In this document: positions 56,511-64,000 of the stretch, in pieces
How positions within the stretch are numbered: position 1 is the stretch's first letter
How the letters are laid out: the number at the start of each line of letters is the position of its first letter
Source of the DNA: Papio anubis
Lineage: Eukaryota; Chordata; Mammalia; Primates; Cercopithecidae
Length of the DNA stretch: 64,000 nucleotides
Assembly (NCBI RefSeq): GCF_008728515.1
Contig: NC_044983.1
Coordinates: forward strand, 125,235,139 to 125,299,138
Reading direction: 5' to 3'
The notes under the pieces: model-generated
Seen by the model: the letters and a program-made list of their open reading frames with translations, nothing else
Databases searched by the model: none
Told to the model about the DNA's origin: nothing
Made by a program: the position numbers and the translations under genes

Positions 56511-57245
56511 ACAGTTTGGCTGGACTGTGTTGTCCTTAGGAGCGCATATGGTGGGGCCAGGGCTATCCATGGAGATTCAGTATAAAGGATATTGGGACCT
56601 TTGGCTGCAGCAGCAAGTCTTGGTCCCAGCAAAACGCTCAGTTCAACTTGAGTCTGAAATGGTCTTAGTCATTCTGTCCCTTGAATCACTTCCTGTTTCA
56701 GGTTTCTACTTTGCGGAGAAAGAAACACAAACAGGTACATTACGCCCGCCTTGTCACCCTCCAAAATCTCCTGCAGCAACAAAAGCTGATGAATTAAAGA
56801 GAATTTTCATAAAACCATAGTTAACATCCCTTTCTAATGCATTTGCCAGCAGTTAGTGTGAAGATCAGAGCAAAGTCTGCACTGTCTAGACACTCTTACT
56901 ATTGAATGGAAGAGAAACAGGATGACTTTTTCTCTAGCCTTTATTCTGATGAAATCTTTAGCTGTCTTAGTGTTTTCTCTTTGCTTTTCATTGGGTGCTG
57001 AAACTACCGGAAGCCACTGAACCGGCCTTGTTTTATTCACAAAAGGTTTAGGGGCCATGTCTAATTGTCCAGAGAGAACCCTATCTGCTGATAATTTCAG
57101 CCACTTCGGCTGCTTTTGCAACTCTCTTTTTGTTTGCCAGTGTAGGTTTTCTTTCTGTTGTTCTCCTTGTTATGGCATGAGTGTGGTTTAACATTCCCTT
57201 TTAAATAATAATCACAGAACTGCTCAGTGGCCAAGGAGAGGATTT
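56511..57245. other. Unassigned sequence
   Basis: Frames 56500-56820 (plus) and 56834-57121 (minus) have no recognisable domain. No repeat identified. Confidence 0.35.
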
Positions 57246-57257
57246 AAGAACCATCTA

Positions 57258-57530
57258 GGCCAGGCATGGTGGCTCGCCCGTGATCTCAACATTTTAGGAG
57301 GCTGAGGTGGGAGGATCACTTGAGCCCAGTAATTTAGGGAGCTCTCATCTCTACAAACAATTTAAAAATTAGCTGGGCGTGGTGGCACATGCCTGTAGTC
57401 CCAGCTACTTGGCAGGCTGAGACAGGAGGATCGTCTGAACCCAGGAGGTCGAGACTGTAGTGAGCCATGATGTGCACTGTGCTCCAGCCTGGGTGACAGA
57501 GCAACCCTGTCTCTAAACAAAACAAAAAAA
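57258..57530 (+). mobile_element. AluJ with 12-bp TSD
   Basis: AAGAACCATCTA at 57246-57257 and 57531-57542. Several internal deletions. Confidence 0.9.
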
Positions 57531-57569
57531 AAGAACCATCTAAGCATACTGCATACTCACAAACTATGT

Positions 57570-57705
57570 CCTCAAATGTACACACACAGACTCCACACAT
57601 ACCACACATTCATTCCATGTATACATACCACACATACACCATACACACATCCCATGCACACACCCCACACACAACCCACATCTCTCAGACACACACCCAG
57701 CACAC
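57570..57705. repeat. Imperfect CA-rich minisatellite
   Basis: About 135 bp of CACAC, CATACC and ACACCC units with no exact period. Frames across it (minus strand rich in Cys, Val and Gly) are artefacts. Confidence 0.85.
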
Positions 57706-57919
57706 CCAGGGCATACAGTGTGGCTCTGACAGAAGTAACGTGGGCCTCTAAACAAGCGTGGCTTCTTTTCATTTCCAAGCTATGGACAGAAAGCCTTGAC
57801 TACAGCTCTAGAAACCAGATCTCGCCTCCTCTTCAGACTCATACCATGGGTCTCATTCCTTCTCAGTCTTTCGGAGTGTCTAACTTGGGCGAGTCACTTA
57901 ACTTCTGTTATAAAGTGAG

Positions 57920-58260
57920 GACACTCATTCACTCAATAGCTACTGAGCACCTATTGTGTGCCAAGCACTGTGGCCATGGAAATAATTCCATGAATTAAAC
58001 CGTCCCAGCCACCCAGGAACTCTCCAAGATTAAGGGAGCAATTACAGGCAGATGAATGCTCTGAAGGAAAGGGGATGAGGCAATCCCTGAAAAGGGTATT
58101 TAATTAACTCAGCAGGGGATGGAAAATGATGGATAATCGAAGAAAGGCTTCCCCAAGGAGGTGACATTGAAGCTGAGCAGTAAAAGTTAAGTTAGAATTG
58201 GCCAGAGGCAGGAAGGGATCCAAGCAGAGCTCTCGACACATGCAAAGGCCAGCAGGTTAG
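57920..58260 (-). mobile_element. L2 LINE, minus
   Basis: 'gagcacctattgtgtgccaa', 'aggaggtgacattgaagctg' and 'cacatgcaaaggccagcagg' in reverse L2 order. Confidence 0.75.
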
Positions 58261-58604
58261 ACTGCTGGTCCATTCAGTTAAGCATAGGAGGTGGAAGAGG
58301 GACGGGCCTGGGTATGCAGGGGTGGGCTTGCCAGGGTAACCCGCCTGGGCTAGGTGCCCCCCTAAGGTCCCTCCCTGTCCTCAAGGCAGAGTCTATACTC
58401 TCATCTTCTGAGAGCCCAGGTCCTCTCTTTCCCTAATAGCCTTTTCACTAGCATGCTGAAGTCGGCTCCAGAGGACAAGGGGAGTCCCAACCACCTCCCG
58501 TGGACTCCTGCTCCTTCCTCTTTCTTCTCCTCTCAGCAGTGACCAGACAGTGACTCAGGGAAGGGAGCTGTCCTCTATTTGTCATTTAGTTCTTTAAAAA
58601 ATAC
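58261..58604. other. Gene-free sequence
   Basis: Moderate GC, no exon or repeat assigned. Confidence 0.35.
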
Positions 58605-58727
58605 TCGCCTATAGTCCTAGCTAGTCTAGAGGCTGAGAAAGGAGGATCACTTGAGCCTTGGAGTTCAAATCCAGCCTGGGCAACATAGTGAGGAACTGTC
58701 TCTATAAAAATAAAAATTTAAAAACAC
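58605..58727 (+). mobile_element. Alu arm fragment
   Basis: 'cgcctatagtcctagctagt' to 'ggcaacatagtgaggaactg'. Old. Confidence 0.7.
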
Positions 58728-58839
58728 CCAGGGCTCCTATACCCAACTAGCCTTCTAACAAACTCCCTCCTTTCTCCCACCCAGTCCCTGACCTAGCTGA
58801 GAAATGCTAGATTTCTCTGTGTCTTTATCCATCTCCTCC

Positions 58840-58950
58840 AAGAGACTTTAAGCTTTAAGCTCCCTGGGGGCTCATGCTAGGTTTTGGTCATCCTAGTGTC
58901 CCCCCCACCTGGTACTATGCCTGATGTTTAGCAGATCCCCCAAATGCAGG
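58840..58950 (+). mobile_element. L2 3'-end fragment
   Basis: 'ctttaagctccctgggggct' and 'acctggtactatgcctgatg'. Confidence 0.55.
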
Positions 58951-59570
58951 TGGAACCAAACTGATTCCCCTCCCTGCAAATGAGCCCTGCCCGGAGCCCA
59001 CCCACAGGGCAGCTTGTCTGAGGCCAAAGCAGGAGACCCAGAATCAAGCCAACCCAACACTCCTCCCCCAGCATGCTCTAGGAGACGCTGCCCTGTGAAT
59101 CCCAACCTGAACACCGACAGCTATGTTAGTCTAATTCCCTCATTTTATCAGCAAAGAACCTCAGGCCCAAAAGAATGATATGACTTGCCCAAGGTCTCTC
59201 AGAAAATGTGATATAAAGTTTTTTAAAGGAGCAAAACATCGCTTAAAATGGAAGGCTATCTATCACCCCTACCAGAAACGTTGCTTATTTTAAGAGGAAA
59301 ACTCTTAATGTTGGCAAATCGAATGGAAGCTTTCCTTTCTCTGACCAATGTCACCACACTTTCATGACTCCTGGGATGCTCTAGGCAGCACTAAAAGCTC
59401 CCACTGAAGCAAATCTATTTACAAAGGTGACCAGGAATTGTTTTAGGGATTGGGTGTATTTTTGATTATGGATCATTTTTAAAGTTAATTCTCTATTATG
59501 TGATCTAAGGCTATAACAATTTTTTAAACAATTGAGCCTCCCAAACCACTTAGTTCCTTCCTGGTTTTTA
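58951..59570. other. Gene-free sequence
   Basis: MIR-like 'cctcaggcccaaaagaatga' at about 59160-59210. The rest is unassigned. Confidence 0.35.
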
Positions 59571-59660
59571 AAAATGTTTTGCTATTTAAAAATGTTTTGC
59601 TATTAAACAACTTTACTAGAACTTGAAACAGGGTCTTACTTTACTAAACTTGAAAGAGGG
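59571..59660. repeat. Two adjacent short tandem duplications
   Basis: TTTAAAAATGTTTTGCTA is repeated at about 59570 and 59587. Then ACTTGAAACAGGGTCT and ACTTGAAAGAGGGTCT occur about 28 bp apart. Confidence 0.85.
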
Positions 59661-59802
59661 TCTCACTTTGTTGCCCAGGCTGGAGTACAGTGGCTCAAAC
59701 ATGGCTTACTGTAGCCTCAACCTCCCGGGCTCAAAGTGCTCCTCCTGCCTCAGTCCCCCAAGCAGCTGTGACCACAGGCACGCGCCACCATACCCAGCTA
59801 AT
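59640..59802 (-). mobile_element. AluJ, 5' part missing
   Basis: 'aaagagggtctcactttgtt' to 'accatacccagctaa', directly joined to the next Alu's T-run. Its left arm is absent beyond the junction. Confidence 0.85.
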
Positions 59803-60099
59803 TTTTTTTTTTTTTTTTTGAGACAGAATCTCGCTCTGTCACCCAGGCTGGAGTGCGGTGGTGCGATCTCAGCTCACTGCAACCTCTGCTTCCCGAGTTC
59901 GAGAGATTCTTCTGTCTCAGCCTCCCGAGTAGCTGGGACTACAGGCACCTGCCAGCATGCCTGGCTAATTTTTGTGTTTTTAGTAGAGGCAGGGTTTCAT
60001 CATATTGGCCAGGCTGGTCTCAAACTCGTAACCTCAAGCGATCCTCCCACCTCGGCCTCCCAAAGTGCTGGGATTACAGGCGTAAGCCACCACACCCGG
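59803..60099 (-). mobile_element. Alu, full-length, fused to AluJ
   Basis: T18 run, complete body to 'caccacacccgga'. No TSD is found. Confidence 0.9.
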
Positions 60100-60599
60100 A
60101 ACAGATGATTTTTAAGGAAGACACGTCTACTCATAATCCCTCCACCAAAAGAAAGAATTCCTTACAATTCTGTGTCCTCCTAAACTTTTTTATCCACAGT
60201 TCTGTACTCTGGACATATGTATGTATTTCATTAAAACACATTACCTTTAGTATAAAAACATTGTTAAATAGTTTCCTTTTATCTTAAAAAATAAAAAAGA
60301 CAAAAACTTTTATTATGCAAGTCACTGGCACAATGTTTCTGATAAACGCCACAGAGCAAAACCTAGGCTACAAATTAAGAGCACCTGGAAATTCTGAGCT
60401 TGAGAATTTTAAAGCTACATTTTCTAGCCTGCTTCATTCCATAATTATTCTGACACTTTCCACATCCCACTTAATAGGAAACAAAGGAAAACAGGTGTTT
60501 TGCTTATTCCACCTGGCATAGCATGCTCTACTGCCGAAGTTTGCAGCAGTTGCTTACTGCTGTATTTTTCCTGCAGGTGAAATGACATCTCGGGTTTGG
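60100..60599. other. Unassigned sequence
   Basis: MER5-like 'attaagagcacctggaaatt' near 60376 could be part of the following element. Confidence 0.35.
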
Positions 60600-60735
60600 C
60601 CAGAGTTTAAAAATACTGCAGCAGGGTCCCCACCCTGCATAATTAAACAGACTCTCTGGGGATACACCCCAGTGCCATATTGCGCCAAAGCTCCCCAGGT
60701 GCTATTCATGTGCAGCTGGGACTGAGAAGCACCAG
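60600..60735 (+). mobile_element. MER5-type hAT MITE fragment
   Basis: 'aagctccccaggtgctattc' and 'catgtgcagctgggactgag' followed by 'aagcaccagg' match the MER5 3' half. Confidence 0.65.
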
Positions 60736-61610
60736 GCTAAGATAACTCATTAGTCAAAGGAAACCCATGGGAAATATTATCTGGAAATGAAGAACTCTTG
60801 TAATTAAATAAAATAGCAGATGTAAAAGTCCCTAACAGTGCCTGTTACCCAGAAGACAATAAATGTTAATTAAACAAAAAATAATAATTTAAATAATTAC
60901 TCCCTCCCCTCAGTGGATTCACCTTGTTATTTTATTGGCTTGTTTATCACTTGTTTTTTCCTTTACCATGATTCATTCTATCCCTGTTAATAAAATTATA
61001 AACTTATACCTAGAATCCTGTTCAATTACAAGAGCTCTGTAATATTTCTAACAACCATTTATCGCTTTATTTAATAAAACTTTCCCCCAGTACAGTGGGG
61101 GAATAAATATGCAATAAACATTCGCTATTTATAATAATAATATTTATATTTATTTATAATAATGGATATTCGGAATTATTTTAATTCAGAATTCATGACC
61201 ATTTTTCTAAACTAGACTGAAATTTATTTCACATTATTAGGACCAGTTAGCAATAACATAAAAAATTAGGGCAATGTTTAACAAACTTATGAAAACAGAC
61301 CTTTAAGCAAAGCAATTCTTTTTTATAATTTCCTGGGAAAAAACTAAATGCAGTCATTACACAGGTAAACTTATCTCCCCATTCAAGGGGGCCCTGCTCA
61401 GCTGTTCCCATAGTTACCTGGAGAGGCTAATACTGCAATTAGTTATAAGTGGTTTTTCCTTCCAACTTCTCCCTACAGCTGCCTCTCTGAGTGTGAATTT
61501 GGAAGGTGATTCTTAATGTTTACATTACCCCTCAGTTCTGAGAAGCCAAACATTTGTTTGAAAAAAAGAAATAGAATTTCTGAATCAGACAAACAGTTTG
61601 TGTGTGTATG
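60736..61610. other. AT-rich gene-free DNA
   Basis: A/T-rich with 'ataataatatttatatttat' near 61130-61165. No exon or repeat family assigned. Confidence 0.4.
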
Positions 61611-61916
61611 TTTTTTGTTTTTTTTTTTTTTTTTGAGACAGAGTCTGGCTCTGTCGCCCAGGCTGGAGTGCAGTGGTGTGATCTCTGCTCACTGCAACCT
61701 CCGCCTCCCGGGTCCAAGTGATCCTCCTGCCTCAGCCTCCCAAGTAGCTGGGATTACAGGCATGTGCCACCATGCGCAGCTAATTTTTGTATTTTTAGTG
61801 GAGATGGGGTTTCACCATGTTGGCCAGGCTGGTCTGGAACACCTGACCTCAAGTGATCCACCCGCCTTGGCCTCCCAAAGTGCTAGGATTACAGGTGTGA
61901 ACCACTGTGCCCGGCC
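61611..61916 (-). mobile_element. Alu, full-length, AluS type
   Basis: T-run, complete body to 'accactgtgcccggcc'. Confidence 0.92.
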
Positions 61917-62394
61917 AGAACAAAGAGGTTTTATTAAGGCCATTTCCAAATGTCTTGCCTTGCTGGCACAAACTGCTCTAGTCCAGTCATCTTTTCTTGT
62001 ATTGTCCAGACAGAGAAGGCATCTAACAGGTATGTGGGAAGTTGGGCCATGTTCAGCTCAAGATTCACACTCGTTCACAGTAGACCGCTGTATGGCTCAT
62101 ACATGAACTCTGCTATGCTTCACTTCCTAAGGCCATCCAGTTCCCAAAGTCTGCCATTTCATGTTTTAAATCAACTGGACTCGACACCCAGCCAAAAATA
62201 ATAATGATGTGCACATCTCTGTATGTAAATGTCAATAATAAGGTACAAAATGATCACACACGGGCCAACTCCCATCCTATACCATTTGGTATTATCACCT
62301 AATATTTGTCCTCACTCTTTCAATGAGATCATAAGCACCTTGAGGGTGGACATCTTGTATTAGCAGTAGTAGAAGTATTAATTTTATTGATATA
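61917..62394. other. Gene-free sequence
   Basis: No exon or repeat supportable. Confidence 0.35.
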
Positions 62395-62674
62395 TTTATT
62401 TTTAATAGAATCTTGCTCTGTCACCTAGGCTGGAGTGCAGTGGCACCATCATATCTCACTGTGGCCCGGGGCTCAACCAATCCTTCTGCCTTAAGCTCCC
62501 AAGTAGCTGGGGTACTACTCAGTCGTACAGGCGTGTGCCACCATGCCTAATTTTTTTTATTTTATGTAGAGACGAGGTCTTGCATTGTGCCCAGGTCAAT
62601 CTTGAACTCCTGGCCTTAACAATCCTCCCATCTAGGCTTCCCAAAGCCACAGTGGGCCAACATGCCCAGTCTAA
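62395..62674 (-). mobile_element. AluJ, diverged
   Basis: 'aatcttgctctgtcacctag' to 'gtgggccaacatgcccagtc', with internal deletions. Confidence 0.82.
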
Positions 62675-63246
62675 TTGTAGTTTTGATCCTCTTAATCGAA
62701 TTGTCTATAGCGTGTTATATAGCTAGACAATCAGATTACCTGAATAATAAAACTTTCTTATGTTTTCATTTAATATTCGGTCAGTCAAGCACTAAATGAC
62801 TACCATGAGATGGCTGTGGGGCAGGCTTCAAAAGTGATTCCAATTTGTCTTGGTTGATTTGAACTTGTTGGAAAAACCGCAAAGTCTGAAACCTCCACAG
62901 TAACAGATTTAGAGAGAATCCCTAGAGACCCGAGCCTCGCACTGTGGGCACCATCTCCCCAGGCATGTTCCAGGATCATACAGAACAAAAGATGCACCTC
63001 GAAAATGAATGCATTTGGAGGACTCCTCCCCTGTGCTAGAGTTTTCTAAAGTACCCCTCGATCCATTCAGAACATGTCCTTTTATATTAGCCAGGTTCTT
63101 TACTGCTCTGTCAATGTGTGTTATTATTATTATTTCCCAAGTATGCAGTTCAGAAAAGATGCTAATACATTGGGGTTAGGGGGTGTCCTTTGAAACACAT
63201 TCACAGGTGTTGAATTTCCTATTCATAACTAGTGCTAATCAGCTAA
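62675..63246. other. Gene-free sequence
   Basis: Nothing assignable. Confidence 0.35.
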
Positions 63247-63284
63247 GTGCGTGCACACACACACACACGCGCGCACACACACAC
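63247..63284. repeat. (GT/CA/CG)n alternating tract, Z-DNA prone
   Basis: 38 bp of strict purine/pyrimidine alternation with a CGCGCGC core at 63268-63274. Confidence 0.95.
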
Positions 63285-63307
63285 CTTTTTAAAAATATAT
63301 CAATGTT

Positions 63308-63614
63308 GGCCGGGTGCAGTGGCTCACATCTGTAATCCAAGCACTTCGGGAGGCCGAGGCAGGCAGACCACTTGAGGCTAGGAGTTCGAGACCAAACCTG
63401 GCCAACATAGTGAAACCACATCTCAAACTAAAAATACCAAAAAAAATTAGCTGGGTGTGCGCCTGTAATCCCAGCTACTCAGGAGGCTGAGGCAGCAGAA
63501 TCACTTGAACCCGGGAGGCAGAGGCTGCAGCGAGCGGAGATCGTGCCACTGCACTCCAGCCTAGGTGACAGAGCGAGACTCTGTCTCAAAATAAATAAAT
63601 AAATAAATAAATAA
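63308..63614 (+). mobile_element. Alu with TSD
   Basis: ATATCAATGTT at 63297-63307 and 63615-63625. Tail of (AAAT)n. Confidence 0.93.
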
Positions 63615-63625
63615 ATATCAATGTT

Positions 63626-64000
63626 TTACCATCCTAATACCAGGAAAACACAAAGTACTTCTGATTTTCAATGCATGTTTACTACCAAGATGCAAATCCC
63701 ATACACGTTTTGGGGTGCTTTGGAAATAACAACTGATTCTTGGTTCCACCACAAGCTGATAAACATTCTCTGGCTTGGCTTTTCTGTCAATAGTAGCAGA
63801 GATTAATTTCAAACATTTTGCTATGCTAACATAAGGAATAAAGCCTACTAGAGCTTCTTTTATTCACAAACTGTCTTCTCTGAGACAATAACCTTTTAGG
63901 TTGAACCACTATTAGCTGGAAACTTCTTTTGGAAGGATAAGTGAGAACAGCACCCAGAGTACACCTTTCGCCCAGAACTGGAGCCCAAGATCTGGGGAGA
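63626..64000. other. Gene-free sequence
   Basis: Nothing supportable. Frames of about 60 codons on both strands lack features. Confidence 0.35.

Noticed and set aside
57572..57778. Cys/Val/Gly-rich minus-strand frames
   Set aside because: Translation of the CA-rich minisatellite.

Overview
This window is nuclear DNA of a primate, most likely an Old World monkey (macaque, baboon or vervet type). About 50 Alu elements on both strands establish a primate. Two of them (14297-14602 and the half-element at 52680-52823) carry variants that I associate with the AluYR lineages of Old World monkeys, such as a '...TTGAGCCACCG' 5' region and a 'CTCGCCCGGCTAG' linker. That assignment rests on remembered consensus sequences and was not searched. 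No bacterial, plasmid or viral gene organisation is present, and no protein-coding exon could be supported. Nearly all open reading frames are translations of Alu, LINE, LTR or microsatellite DNA.

The one gene-like landmark is a TATA-less CpG island at about 25620-26700. It has ETS, NRF1 and Sp1/KLF motifs and looks like a bidirectional promoter. On the minus strand a GC-rich, ATG-free segment (about 26400 down to 26180) ends in a strong splice donor and is the best candidate for a non-coding first exon. The left 25 kb would then be its first intron. On the plus strand a donor at 26500 (and another at 26690) suggests a divergent transcript running into the right 37 kb. Neither gene could be named.

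Left part (1-25600): AT-rich intron-like DNA with Alus, an old L1 3' end (12217-14071) broken by Alu arms and a long purine tract, an ERV-like LTR at 17420, a solo LTR with a 4-bp target-site duplication (21026-21678), a MER1-type DNA transposon (21836-22148), L2 and MIR fossils, and a 37-bp (CA)(CG)(CA) tract just inside the presumed intron.

Right part (26700-64000): dense Alus set in MIR, L2, MER5 and L1M relics. Several insertions can be timed by target-site duplications, for example Alus interrupting a MIR at 54827, an L1M at 51416 and an L2 at 29876. Structural oddities include a three-armed Alu, a nested AluY, a young half-Alu, a tail-less Alu with perfect target-site duplications, two neighbouring Alus with the same internal deletion, and a 170-bp tandem duplication around a TTCC microsatellite. 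Many repeat boundaries and family names are by eye and may be off by several bases.
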